Shown here: in pieces, positions 11,251 to 23,862 of the stretch
How positions within the stretch are numbered: the stretch's first letter is position 1
How the letters are laid out: every line of letters begins with the position of its first letter
Origin: Theocolax elegans
Lineage: Eukaryota > Arthropoda > Insecta > Hymenoptera > Cerocephalidae
DNA length: 64,000 nt
Reading direction: 5' to 3'
NCBI GenBank assembly: GCA_026168455.1
Contig: CM047426.1
Location: forward strand, 3,775,501-3,839,500
Notes under the pieces: generated by a model
Told to the model about the DNA's origin: nothing
Seen by the model: the letters and a program-made list of their open reading frames with translations, nothing else
Database searches by the model: none
Program-made: the position numbers and the translations under genes

Positions 11251-11261
11251 AGTGCGCTATA

Positions 11262-14178
11262 ATCGGTATAGGTAAAGGTTGTTTATAACCTAAACTTGTT
11301 TAAACTTGTTTCTAACCTTAAAATATTGATAACTAACCGAACGAATATGTACGTAATTAAAATGTAATCGTTAAAAAAAGTTCTTTTAGAACTACAAAAT
11401 AGCTCTATTTTTCTAACCTCGAAACATCAACAAATTAATAAATATACTCTATACTAGAGTTTCATTACTTTTTTACAATTTATCCGTTATAGATGCTCTT
11501 TAGATACTTACAGTGTTTAAATAAATATCATTTATTTACTTAATGATATTCAATTTTACACGTTTTTCTCGAACAGTTATGTAGAGGTGATAATAATTGA
11601 CTTTGTAACCTCTCGTTAATTAAACCGAGCGTAAAGTTTTAAACAAATTTTTTAAGAAAACTCGAAATTCTCGCAGACGAAGAGAAAGAGAGAAGGAGAG
11701 TTGGAATTTCAGACACACTTATACTTACATTAGCCGAAATCCAACAGGTGCCGGTGATAACATTGCTTCAAACGAAACTATGTGACAGTAAATAATGAAA
11801 GCGCAAATTTAACGAACTTTATACGCTCAATTAATTTAAAAATAAATAAAAAGAAGACCATGGTATTGCGTCTTACAGACTTTACGTAATAAATATAATA
11901 CGTAATAAATATAATACGTAATAAATGCGCGTCAATAATGTCATAAATGTCTGAAAAATGAAAATTAAAGTTTAAGTGTTTATTTTTAATTATGTGCACA
12001 CATTACTGAAGTTTCATTACATTTATTATTACATTTATTCAAGAAATTTAGAATATAGTTTCAAAATGATAAAAATCATTAATTATTTGCGAAACCTCTA
12101 ACCATTTTACAAGTGATGTTTTTTTTTTGCGCAAGTATAAAAAATTCGTAATTCCTTGGTATATGCGTTATAAACAAGAATATAGAATAACAATTATCAT
12201 AGACTTTGTTTTCTGCATATATGACGTTTAATAAATTCGTTTGAATAAACTACATTTACGATGCGTCGCTTATTACATCGAAAAGAGCTGAACAAAAACC
12301 CGTATAAAACAGTGACGAAGTCAAATCCAGAAGTCCTAACATCATCATGCCATGTTCACTCTTCCTGACCGAGGCAGTGAACTAACCGTTTCCACAGTTT
12401 CAGAAACGAGCACAGGTCTGATGGTGACCAACGGTACAATCACGCTGCCAGACGTCAGCACAACCTAACTGAACATGTCCACCTTAGTTGTTCGATAAAA
12501 AGCCTGTTCTGCTCTCTCTTTTAATATTTTAATTTTTCCTGAAAAGGACCATATCATTTATTATTTAAAATAAATTGACTGAAAATTACTACTAAAAACA
12601 TTTTCTTTTATAAAGCCTCAGGACCAAATGAAAATATCTGGTCTGATCATTAAAGACCACTGCGCTGAATATGCTCTTATTTGTTGCGAAGACATTTAGC
12701 GCTTGTTTCAGGTTAGGATGTTTTCCGGCACTGTTAAAGCTACAGAGGTTAGCTACTTCTGACGTGAAGGAACAAACTTCTCTGCAAAGGAGTCATCCTC
12801 AAACCGTCCGCTCTGTTTGTTGCCTACATTTAGGAAGCTATTTAAACGCGTAATATGGGCCAAACTATTTGGAATTTTTGAAATTCCAAAAATCAAACGA
12901 ATTGTCGGACGGGTACCCTAGTAGAATTTTGAGCATAATTGAAACGGTTTTTAAGCCAGAAAATGACGAATTAGCAAAAAATGTTCAAAATATGATCCTA
13001 ATATGATCAATGGGTGCTCAATTATTGACATAAGTCGAGTTGTCGAGGTGGCTGCCAGTACCAACGGTGGTACTTGGAATTTGAGGGATATGTGCGCCAT
13101 CATCGAAGATGATACCGATGGTGGCCTTGGCGAACAACGTTGTGTTAGTCGAAGAGGTACAATACTTAAGAGATGTTTCTATCGACGTAGTAGCTGGATT
13201 GTTGGAAAAGACAGAGTAGGTGCTTATCTCCCGCACAAACAAAGAAGTATACCATCTTGACTGGTAAGATCTGCGAATACAGTGAAGATACTTGGGAGTC
13301 ATCTTGGACGCGCAGCTATAGTGCAAGCAACTCCTCTTAAATACAAGCTTGAAAGCATCAAGAGCGTCCAGAGCGTTGACGCGCATCATACCTATATCAG
13401 CTTTTCTAGTGACAATGGTAAGATCCCTAATTCCGTATAGAGCTTCAGTTTGCGCAGATGCTTTAAGCAGTAACACAAGCTATGGAGCGGTTTGTCGACG
13501 GGCTTACAGAATAGCCGCGCTGAGAGTGGCCCATGCGTATAGAACCGTGTCAGATATCGTCATTTCGCTGGCAGCGGGAATTCCCTCCATCGATCTTCTG
13601 TCGGTAGCGAGGGTTGATAAATACAGAAAAGGCCAGTGTACCTTACGAAGTATCGACAAGGTAGCACATGGTCGAAACAGATGGTGGTTAATCAAGACAC
13701 CAAGCAATGGTAGCAGTAATGAAATTGGGCCTACGGAAGTCGCTCGACGCACCACCTCATTCCAGATGTAGTAGAGTGGACAAAGTGGTAGAAAACACAG
13801 CTTCGTCATCTTTTATCTGACCTAGGATTTACCGGACATAGGTGCTTTCGCACCTACCTGCATCACTTAGCAACGATCATCCTTACACCCAACCTACCCT
13901 GTATTGTCTTAATGTCCTCGATTCATGGATGAAATGGAGCATTTGCGAACGTTATGAAAAGGACCTTGTACTCTAGAGTGAATTGGGATGTGTCGTGTGG
14001 ACATTCGTAGCATCCATTGCGATTTGTCTGAATTGCATCAGGAAGGAGGAAGAACGTGCTAGGGGCGACATAAGATCAGTCACACCACCAACATGAGTGT
14101 GTGATATCACATAAATTGTGCCAAATGACCAATCGAGAGGAATTGACCTGCTATTATGGCAGGGCAACTTTTAGTGCG
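11262..14178 (+). repeat. Segmental duplication 2, unit B (X-Y-Z)
   Basis: Second X-Y-Z copy, joined at …TTTTAGTGCGC|TATAATCGG. The Z end here runs on into a further segment W (14178-14823) that is absent after copy A. Confidence 0.92.
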
Positions 14179-14823
14179 CATGGATCATGTTGACAGAGCA
14201 TCTCAGTGCATAAATGCATTTTTTACGACCTTCTCTATTAAAAAAAGCGCAGAAATGATTTTTAAAAACAAAAACTAATCCAAGTAGTACGTGCGTACGT
14301 GTGTATATATTTGTGTAGCAATAGATGATCAACAATACACGACCTCGATTTACATGTACACCCCATCAAAAAAGAATAAGTGACCGAATCCTCCACTCTA
14401 TAGATGTATTAATAATAGGGTTCAGTAAAAAAATGTGCCAAGGACGAAGGAAAAAAATAAGTGGTGGAAGGAAAATAAATTTGTGTAAGTTTGGATGGAA
14501 AATTTCGAGATGTATACCGAGCAAAACTGGGGATGAGTGTAAAAAATAAAGAAGAAAGAAGGAAAGGCGAGTATATACCTATATATGGATCGAACGAGGA
14601 GAAAGAAATGGTGTGAAAGGCTGTTGTAATGCTCGGAAAATCCGGTTCGCCGCGTCTGCTTAGTAAAACAGTATTGGATCAAATTGTTTCGAGTTTTAAG
14701 ACGTGGAAGAGAAGGAGGAGAAAGAGGAAGAGGTTTCGCTATTGTTTCAGTTTATTTGAGAGTGTGTGTTTGTGTGTGTACGTATTTCGTTAGAAAGTTC
14801 AGAAAGTTGAAAGTTGTATATAT
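12330..14823 (+). repeat. Segmental duplication 3, unit 1 (Y-Z-W)
   Basis: A 2.5-kb unit overlapping unit B of duplication 2. It repeats head to tail at 14824-17325. W (14178-14823) is non-coding AT-rich sequence with purine runs. Microhomology GAAGT is present at the three boundaries (about 12332, 14824, 17321). Confidence 0.92.
12655..14170 (+). mobile_element. Decayed LINE, copy B
   Basis: Same LINE remnant as copy A inside the second duplicated unit. RT finger motifs lie at 12671-12850, the EKTE and LGVILDAQL-type blocks at about 13190-13320, and the thumb and C-terminal blocks at 13349-13900. Only the right arm of the palindromic insertion remains (about 12885-13007). Single-base differences from copy A shift local frames. 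It is non-functional. Confidence 0.8.
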
Positions 14824-17325
14824 GAAGTCCTAACATCATCATGCCATGTTCACTCTTCCTGACCGAGGCAGTGAACTAACCGTTTCCACAGTTTCAGAAA
14901 CGAGCACAGGTCTGATGGTGACCAACGGTACAATCACGCTGCCAGACGTCAGCACAACCTAACTGAACATGTCCACCTTAGTTGTTCGATAAAAAGCCTG
15001 TTCTGCTCTCTCTTTTAATATTTTAATTTTTCCTGAAAAGGACCATATCATTTATTATTTAAAATAAATTGACTGAAAATTACTACTAAAAACATTTTCT
15101 TTTATAAAGCCTCAGGACCAATGAAAATATCTGGTCTGATCATTAAAGACCACTGCGCTGAATATGCTCTTATTTGTTGCGAAGACATTTAGCGCTTGTT
15201 TCAGGTTAGGATGTTTTCCGGCACTGTTAAAGCTACAGAGGTTAGCTACTTCTGACGTGAAGGAACAAACTTCTCTGCAAAGGAGTCATCCTCAAACCGT
15301 CCGCTCTGTTTGTTGCCTACATTTAGGAAGCTATTTAAACGCGTAATATGGGCCAAACTATTGGAATTTTTGAAATTCCAAAAATCAAACGAATTGTCGG
15401 ACGGGTACCCTAGTAGAATTTTGAGCATAATTGAAACGGTTTTTAAGCCAGAAAATGACGAATTAGCAAAAAATGTTCAAAATATGATCCTAATATGATC
15501 AATGGGTGCTCAATTATTGACATAAGTCGAGTTGTCGAGGTGGCTGCCAGTACCAACGGTGGTACTTGGAATTTGAGGGATATGTGCGCCATCATCGAAG
15601 ATGATACCGATGGTGGCCTTGGCGAACAACGTTGTGTTAGTCGAAGAGGTACAATACTTAAGAGATGTTTCTATCGACGTAGTAGCTGGATTGTTGGAAA
15701 AGACAGAGTAGGTGCTTATCTCCCGCACAAAACAAAGAAGTATACCATCTTGACTGGTAAGATCTGCGAATACAGTGAAGATACTTGGGAGTCATCTTGG
15801 ACGCGCAGCTATAGTGCAAGCAACTCCTCTTAAATACAAGCTTGAAAGCATCAAGAGCGTCCAGAGCGTTGACGCGCATCATACCTATATCAGCTTTTCT
15901 AGTGACAATGGTAAGATCCCTAATTCCGTATAGAGCTTCAGTTTGCGCAGATGCTTTAAGCAGTAACACAAGCTATGGAGCGGTTTGTCGACGGGCTTAC
16001 AGAATAGCCGCGCTGAGAGTGGCCCATGCGTATAGAACCGTGTCAGATATCGTCATTTCGCTGGCAGCGGGAATTCCCTCCATCGATCTTCTGTCGGTAG
16101 CGAGGGTTGATAAATACAGAAAAGGCCAGTGTACCTTACGAAGTATCGACAAGGTAGCACATGGTCGAAACAGATGGTGGTTAATCAAGACCACCAAGCA
16201 ATGGTAGCAGTAATGAAATTGGGCCTACGGAAGTCGCTCGACGCACCACCTCATTCCAGATGTAGTAGAGTGGACAAAGTGGTAGAAAACACAGCTTCGT
16301 CATCTTTTATCTGACCTAGGATTTACCGGACATAGGTGCTTTCGCACCTACCTGCATCACTTAGCAACGATCATCCTTACACCCAACCTACCCTGTATTG
16401 TCTTAATGTCCTCGATTCATGGATGAAATGGAGCATTTGCGAACGTTATGAAAAGGACCTTGTACTCTAGAGTGAATTGGGATGTGTCGTGTGGACATTC
16501 GTAGCATCCATTGCGATTTGTCTGAATTGCATCAGGAAGGAGGAAGAACGTGCTAGGGGCGACAATAAGATCAGTCACACCACCAACATGAGTGTGTGAT
16601 ATCACATAAATTGTGCCAAATGACCAATCGAGAGGAATTGACCTGCTATTATGGCAGGGCAACTTTTAGTGCGCATGGATCATGTTGACAGAGCATCTCA
16701 GTGCATAAATGCATTTTTTACGACCTTCTCTATTAAAAAAAGCGCAGAAATGATTTTTAAAAACAAAAACTAATCCAAGTAGTACGTGCGTACGTGTGTA
16801 TATATTTGTGTAGCAATAGATGATCAACAATACACGACCTCGATTTACATGTACACCCCATCAAAAAAGAATAAGTGACCGAATCCTCCACTCTATAGAT
16901 GTATTAATAATAGGGTTCAGTAAAAAAATGTGCCAAGGACGAAGGAAAAAAATAAGTGGTGGAAGGAAAATAAATTTGTGTAAGTTTGGATGGAAAATTT
17001 CGAGATGTATACCGAGCAAAACTGGGGATGAGTGTAAAAAATAAAGAAGAAAGAAGGAAAGGCGAGTATATACCTATATATATGGATCGAACGAGGAGAA
17101 AGAAATGGTGTGAAAGGCTGTTGTAATGCTCGGAAAATCCGGTTCGCCGCGTCTGCTTAGTAAAACAGTATTGGATCAAATTGTTTCGAGTTTTAAGACG
17201 TGGAAGAGAAGGAGGAGAAAGAGGAAGAGGTTTCGCTATTGTTTCAGTTTATTTGAGAGTGTGTGTTTGTGTGTGTACGTATTTCGTTAGAAAGTTCAGA
17301 AAGTTGAAAGTTGTATATATGAAGT
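14824..17325 (+). repeat. Segmental duplication 3, unit 2 (Y-Z-W)
   Basis: Second Y-Z-W unit; X is absent. It differs from unit 1 by scattered single-base changes and one- or two-base indels (for example an extra TA near 17080). Confidence 0.92.
15150..16668 (+). mobile_element. Decayed LINE, copy C
   Basis: Third copy, in the second Y-Z-W unit. Finger motifs are at 15164-15346, NRPLCLLPTFRKLFKRV runs into the insertion remnant at about 15360, and RT palm, thumb and C-terminal blocks follow at 15600-16400. The right arm only of the palindromic insertion is present, as in copy B, which supports B and C being closest relatives. Confidence 0.8.
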
Positions 17326-18310
17326 GTATTTAAACGTCGTTGATTGATTAATTATGATAATTTAGTGAAGGAAGTAGCATATACTCAATTTGTAATAATT
17401 TGAGGAAAGGATCGAAATCGATTTTTTGGTTAAATTAGGAATATTTTTCTATATGAATTATTTGGTTAGTTTTTATTATAAATGAATATCTCTGGTAGAA
17501 ATTATATTATAAATATGTCAATTTTCAGTAAAAAAATGGTAAGATTACAAGGATGTAGAAATCATAATTTTGTAACATAAGTATCTATCATGCAAATTTC
17601 AACATCATCTCGCCAATTATTGACTAAAATTTGTTTTAGATTTTTACTATTTTTATTAGGAGCTAGGAATTGAAATATTAAAACATATTTCTATTTGTTC
17701 TCTTGCTTCATTGAAATTTCAAATACTAATTCAAAAAATTTTTCGTTATTATTGAATGCATTAAAAAATTAAATTTTTATTATAATCTCGCCAATTATTG
17801 GCCAAAAGAATTGTCGAGTTTTATATCAAGTTATAAAATGAAATATTAAAACGTGAATATATTCAATAAAAATTTAACCAAAATTTCAGGAATTACTGTT
17901 TAAATAAATTTGAAATTTTTACCAATCCAGAAATTAAAATGTTAAATTCCTTAAATGATTATTCACTGCAATTTCAATAATTACTATCCAAATATTATTT
18001 AAATTTCTACCAAACTAGAAATTAAAAAGTAAAACCTGTTCTAGATATTTCACCATAATATCTCGAATGTCTAACCAAAAAACCTTTACACACGGTACAG
18101 TAATTCATAGCATAAGAATTTGAGATTAGGTATAACCATTTTCTAACTATTAATTACAAATGTACTATACTGTGAGTGACCAAAAGAAAAATCATTTCAT
18201 TTCTGTAGCATAAACATATTCTTTATAAAAATAGCACCCACCCTAAATGAAAAATTAATCTCTGAACATTTCAATCAGTCTAATTAATACTATCTAACAC
18301 TCTCGGACTA
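17326..18310 (+). other. Intron, AT-rich, no gene seen
   Basis: AT-rich intron with loose internal similarity (repeated ATCTCGCCAATTATTG and AAATTAAAA… phrases near 17605-17790). Nothing coding is supported. Confidence 0.6.
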
Positions 18311-18314
18311 TAAT

Positions 18315-18500
18315 CTCAGGAGAGAATGATCTCGGTGACAACAACTCAGATCAAAGAGAACGCAGATATATTCGAAATGGATGGTGCGTTCGATCAGATA
18401 ATAATCAAAGCAGGACCGCAAGGGTCAGTTGTCTTGTCGGTTGTCAAGAGGACGTTACACCGAGACATCAATCGGTTTCGAACACACGTTGTTATAATCC
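18315..18500. other. Unexplained coding-like, GC-richer island
   Basis: About 185 bp of balanced base composition inside AT-rich intron. The plus strand is open (MISVTTTQIKENADIFEMDG, then AFDQIIIKAGPQGSVVLSVV) and an acceptor-like ATCTCAG precedes it, but no convincing donor ends it and a stop arrives in AT-rich sequence. I do not recognise the peptide. It could be a transposon coding fragment, a conserved non-coding element or an unrelated exon. Confidence 0.3.
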
Positions 18501-18639
18501 TATTAACACACTGTCCAATTGATAATTTCAACAAATTGTACCTACGCGTCTCTGTCTATCGATTTAACCCTGTACCGATATGCTACGATATTCATTCATT
18601 TGAATTGTGGATTATAAAGATTTTCTTTTATAATTGTTA

Positions 18640-19510
18640 GGGTTTTTGGAAAAACTGGTAGAAATTTGAAGTTAGGATTTTTAATGAAATATAAGAATAC
18701 AAATGTTACCATAAACTATTAAATGATAAACTACCGCAAAGTAGTCATACATCAACTACCAAAACTGCTAAATAATAAACTGCAATAAACTATTAAAAAT
18801 ATTAAATTTTAAACTACAGAAAAAGTAGTTTTAAATAAACTACCATTGGAAACTAAAAGATAAACAACCAAAATTCTATTAAAAATCAAACTACTAAAAC
18901 AAGCTACCTAAAGTTACTATAAAACAAACTACCAAAAACTACTATACTTCAACAAATCTTAAACATAATAAAACCCTTAAATAGGACTACTATAAATATA
19001 AGCATATTAGAAAAGTTAACATTTAGGAATATATAATTTATAGCTCATAGTAAATTTTTTACTACAGATTTTTATTAAACTATCTAGGTATAAATCATGA
19101 AGGTGTAAATTATGTATAGGACTTTTCTTGAGGATATATTACCAAAAACTGCTAAATAAATAAACTACTACGAGTTACTAAATAATAAACTATACCGCAA
19201 ACTATTGGATATGAACCACCATAAACTACCTAATAATAAAACACCGCAAATTATTTAAATATAAACTATCGCAAACTACCTAATAATTAATTACCAATTA
19301 TTAGTTAAAACTAAACAATTAATAACTACTTGCGAAATTAACTTCAATAACAAACTAAAAATAATAAAATTCAATACTACCAAAATTCTATTAATAATCA
19401 TACGTCTAACACATAAACTACCTACAACTATTAAATAACAATCTATTAAGAAATACTATGCTTTATAAATACTAAACACAATAAAACCATCAAAAGTATC
19501 AGTTGAATTC
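18640..19510 (+). repeat. Decayed AAACTACC/AAACTACTAAATAA minisatellite
   Basis: Dozens of imperfect units of about 20-25 bp such as AAACTACCGCAAACTACC and AACTACTAAATAATAAACTA. The reverse complement (TAGTAGTTTTTGGTAGTTTA) forms similar arrays at 46070-46900 and 54120-54700. Confidence 0.8.
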
Positions 19511-21488
19511 AAAACCTGCTACTAAAAATGCGAGGATATTAAAAAGGTTGTTCACGTTTCAGGTTAGGAATATAACGATTTTATAGTGATCTCTTTCAAA
19601 ATAATTTCTAATATATTGTTTTTAAAAAATTTAACAACGTATTCATTTAGTATTTTTTTAGTATGGGAAAAACTATTTAATTGCTTATAATGAACTCTTT
19701 TCTATCGATTTTTTAAAGAATAGCTGGTGTATACCTAAAACATGATGTCAATTTCTATAAATAATTTTTTAGAAGATATATCTTATATAAACTAAGATGT
19801 CCAACCCAAATTGATCATTTCTATATATCTTTTTCTCCAAAAAAATATAATTTATAAAAAAAAATTCTTTTCCCTCAGTTTTAATCTGCTTTTATTAGTA
19901 TGCGTAAATTTTATCACATCTTTAAATTGAAAACTAAATCAACTTACAGTTCATTTATCCACTAAAAATTTCCTATGCAATATTGTTTATTATTATCATT
20001 ACATAACAAATTTTCTTAAGCTCACTATAATTTTTTTCCTTTCAAACACTGTTACTAAATTTTTAATAGCCATATTTCCAAAAGGGCAAAGCGTTTATCT
20101 ACAGAAAAAAAGAGAAAAAATTCGATCTCGATGTCCATAAACCCGGAACAATAATAATAAGAAAAATCTCAAAATTCTTCTTCTACCATATACACTGTGC
20201 ACGTCTCATTCGATATTCCGCGATCTCGAATTCTCGTCTCGATGCTCACGAAAAGATTTTTTCGTGAACAATAAACCCCGTGTATATATATATGAAATTG
20301 AGAGTATAGAGATTCCGATTCGATTTTCCATTTCTCTTCCCTTCGTCCGTACATATATAGTCTCTATTCCGTATACATATATATAATAACCACGTATTTT
20401 TTTTTTTTCGTAACGGAGATTGTCTTCCCCTTGAAAGATTCCTTTCTCTCGCAGTGTCTGTTTCTCACTATATATCGATTCATCGTTCCGTAAATATATA
20501 TATATACGAAGAATAAGTTTTCTCCTATTTCCGCTTTGAATTATAATAAATAGCCCGGAATCTGGTGCGTATGTGCGGGTACACGATCGGAGGAAATGCG
20601 GAACCGTTGTTTTGTCGATGTACATATGGGAATTTATTATCAAGATACAAGAAATATAGTTTTTTTCGTTTCTATGCGCATTTTAGGTTAAGTCAAAAAT
20701 GTAAGTATGTGTAATGAGAATTTACACTTCAAAGTTTACGTTTTTATACGATGGAAAATTTATATGTGACAGATGTGGATTTGAGGTTATGTTTGCAAGA
20801 TTTTTTCTTCAAAAATATAGGGGAAAAAGGACTCGGTATTAATTGAAATAAATTGAGTTTGTATGAAGAATTATGAAACGATGAGCTTTCAATTCGATTT
20901 TGGTTCGTTTATTTAGCTCGAACGGTTCAAAAGTTATATTTGATTGAAAAAATAGAAACAAGGTAGCACATTAAGTCTATAGTGATTTTTTTATCTATGT
21001 TTTTAATTTTATGAATTTTTATTAATTTTATGAATATTTTGGGTTGCATAAGCTATTGGAACATTAATTTTATTCAAAAAGCTGTAAAAGCTTGAAAGTT
21101 ATGTTCGATTTAAAAACATATACTTACAAATAGTGTTTCTAGTAACTTTTTAACCTATTTCCTTTATTTTACTTGTACGAATCAAAATTCAAATTAAAAC
21201 TGTCAATATCATTTTTTATTTCGATGCCAAATAGTATTTAAAACTTGGATTCGAGCCGAATACTTATTTCAAATTATGTAAAAAATACTTTTTCCCTGGA
21301 TTTTATGAAAATATGTTACGTCACATGTTGACACACATACAATACATTGAACAAAAAATTTTCGCGATCCAAAATCAATTTACCGTCCTAAGGAATCCCA
21401 CAATATTTAGATTGAATCAAAAAAATTAAATACCATTAAAATTAATGCAATTAAAATATTTTTCAGTAGAAATTGAACATTTAATTAA
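19511..21488 (+). other. Intron, AT-rich, no gene seen
   Basis: AT-rich intron with TATATA-rich patches around 20280-20520. The 145-codon minus-strand ORF at 20206-20643 is low-complexity and shows no domain, so I treat it as chance. Confidence 0.6.
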
Positions 21489-21807
21489 GTTAATAAAAAT
21501 TAATTTATTTGACCATTAATTATGGACGTACTTGCTATTTTGGGTCAAAACAAAGGTTATAAATACTTCTATTTTTATATATTTCGCGGTGTGTTGTAAA
21601 TTAAAAAATTAATTACTATAAAGTTTGAGGTGACGAACAACTTAAATTAAAATAAAGGTTCCTCGAAAAGCAATTTCCTCGAACAATGCTTTATTAAATC
21701 AATTTTCAATATGTCAATTTTCAATAAAACCAAAAATATATATATAAAATTGAAAGGAAATATATCGTAAAAGACATATTTTTTATCTTTCTTTTTTTTC
21801 GTTTCAG

Positions 21808-21960
21808 ACAAACTGAAGGCGGAGATAGCCATAAACGTTCACCTCGACACGCTCAAGAGGGTCGAGATTTTTCAAAACACGGAGGCCGGGTTTCTTTGCG
21901 AGCTCGTGCTAAGGCTACGTCCAGTTCTTTTCTCACCTGGGGACTACATATGTCGGAAAG
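21808..21960 (+). CDS. Cngl: CNG channel exon B, copy 1 (C-linker end and CNBD start)
   Basis: This is a 153-bp exon with a strong acceptor (T-rich tract, then GTTTCAG at 21801-21807) and a donor GTAAGA at 21961. It reads (D)[21 protein letters not shown], then [17 protein letters not shown] and [12 protein letters not shown](G). These are the [18 protein letters not shown] end of the C-linker, helix A and the first beta-roll strands of the cyclic-nucleotide-binding domain, ending in the family signature [10 protein letters not shown]. It is phase-symmetric (1-1) and identical in all 153 bases to the copy at 24176-24328, although the flanking introns differ by small indels. Confidence 0.92.
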
Positions 21961-22779
21961 GTAAGAAACCCGATCCGCCCACTCGAAAGAAAAAAAGAAA
22001 GAGAGGGGTTAAACGCAAGCTCGACTTTACGTGAGCGGTTTGGTGAAAAGCTCTCTTTCTCTTTTTTTTTACTCTTCGAAAATCCTTGTGTATTTATCTT
22101 TAACTCGGGTTATTTCTATACCTGTTCAATTTCGTATTATCGAGTGGGTAGTTTTGGGGTTATGTTGTTCGATCCGCGTGTCTTTGACTTGACGTCCGGG
22201 ATTTATTTTGGTATATGGGGATGATTGCAATTTTTTTGTAATTACGAGAAAAAATTATTTGTTTGTAACGAATTTTTGTGGAGACAATAAATTAATTGTT
22301 TGTTTACCATATCTCAATATATTTACATAATTATGGTACATAGAACAATTTTTTTTTAATTAAAATTTTTTTATGAAAAATAAAAATATTTATCAAATTT
22401 TAAATAGAAGTTGTACATTAGAAATACTTTAATTTTCTGAAATTAAATACGTAATAGGAAACTGCTTTTGTAGTGAATAAAACGTTAAGAATAACATTTT
22501 ATTTATAATTAAAAATTTACAATAAAAAGCATAAATTTTATAAAAGTCTATACAGTAGTTCAATTAGAATTCAATTTTAATTACTTATCACAATTTTATG
22601 ACGAACGACAAAAAATATTTAAGAAAAAAACCGTAAGAAATTATTTTACATCTAAACAATAGAAATATAACAATTACAAAATTACAAAAAACTTTAATTT
22701 TTCACCAAAAAATTTCATCGAACAACAAAAATACCCACCAAATTTGCAATGAAAATCCGACCTGAAATTGCGTATCTAC

Positions 22780-23045
22780 ATAAAAAAAAGAAGAAAAATC
22801 CAACGAGCGCATAGTTGTGTATTTGCTCGTGTAGTACGTTTCCAACTCGAGGAAACTCTTCGCAAAGACCCGAAACGGTCAACATGGTCTTCCGAATAGA
22901 CGGCGTTGCGCTTCTTTGCCCACTTGTATTTACCCTTAAACGGAGGGGGGTACCTAGAAAATCCGGATTTTGAACTCGACTTCTCTCCGGGCACCGCGCA
23001 ATTTATTACCGGAGTGTACGGACGAGATCCGAGGAAATACAACAT
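22780..23045. other. GC-richer block of unknown function (copy 1; copy 2 at 25105-25365)
   Basis: About 265 bp with much higher GC than the neighbouring intron, strictly preserved in both duplication units. The minus strand is open for about 89 codons (MLYFLGSRPYTPVINCAVPG, then SRYPPPFKGKYKWAKKRNA), without a domain I recognise. It might be an enhancer-like element or an old coding fragment. Confidence 0.3.
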
Positions 23046-23259
23046 CTAAATATTCGTGAAGACGAATTCTCTTTTTTTTATTTTTTTACATTCAAGGAGA
23101 AGAATTAAGTAGATTTTTCGTGTTTTATTTTAAATTTGAAATTGTAACTGTTATGGAGAAGTCGGACGTTAGTTCGTTCGAGAGAAAGTACAGCGTCGAA
23201 TTAATGAGAAAAAACGAAATATAACTGTCAAAAAAAAAGATGTATTATGATTTCGTGAC

Positions 23260-23862
23260 GAGAGACCGTAACGTTAGTTTGTTACAAAGAAATGTAACGT
23301 TAATTTGTAACAAAAAACATAACATTAATTTGTCACAAAAAACATAACGTCATTTGTTACGAAAAAACAAATAAATTTGAATTGTCACAAAAAACATAAC
23401 GTGTTACGAAAAAACAAATAAATTTAAATTGTCACAAAAAACATAACGTCAATTTGTTAAAAAAAACATAACTACAATTTGTCACAAAAACACAATTTCA
23501 ATGCATTATAAATAAAGTGTCACGCGAAATTATTACCGGATATTCGTAATATCAACTTTTACGAAAAAAACGTAGTGTTAGTTCATTAGAAAAAAAAATA
23601 TCAGTTGTTGTCACAAAAAATGTAGTATTAATTTCTTACTTCGTAAAACGTATCATCATAACATAAAAATATACTGTCAGTTTGTTAGAAAATAACGTAA
23701 CATCAATTATGAAAACAAAGTAATTTTTCAACAAAAACAATCGTAACCTTATTTTACTGAAAAAAATAATTCTGATTTGTTACAAAAAATGTTATAAGCA
23801 TTTGTTACTAAAAGTATAACGTGAATTTATTACGAAAAATCTCACGACACATTGTTATTTAC
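23260..23862 (+). repeat. GTTACAAAAAACATAACGT minisatellite, array 1
   Basis: Imperfect units of about 25-30 bp: TTTGTTACAAAAAACATAAC, CGTCAATTTGTCACAAAAAA and variants. Confidence 0.8.

Larger units (their letters stand above)
8282..11260 (+). repeat. Segmental duplication 2, unit A (X-Y-Z)
   Basis: First copy of a 2.9-3.0-kb unit that recurs at 11262-14178. X (about 8282-9252) is AT-rich intron, Y-Z (about 9253-11260) carries the decayed LINE. Copy A alone has a 0.2-kb inverted arm at 9786-9960; copy B alone has about 100 bp at 11316-11415. Confidence 0.92.
21489..23862 (+). repeat. Segmental duplication 4, unit 1 (with exon B)
   Basis: A 2.37-kb unit starting GTTAATAAAAATTAATTT; it repeats head to tail at 23863-26187. 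It contains exon B, a GC-richer block at 22780-23045 and the start of a GTTACAAAAAACATAACGTT minisatellite. Confidence 0.95.

Noticed and set aside
20206..20643. 145-codon minus-strand ORF
   Set aside because: Composed of TATA-rich microsatellite-like sequence with no domain; expected by chance in such DNA.
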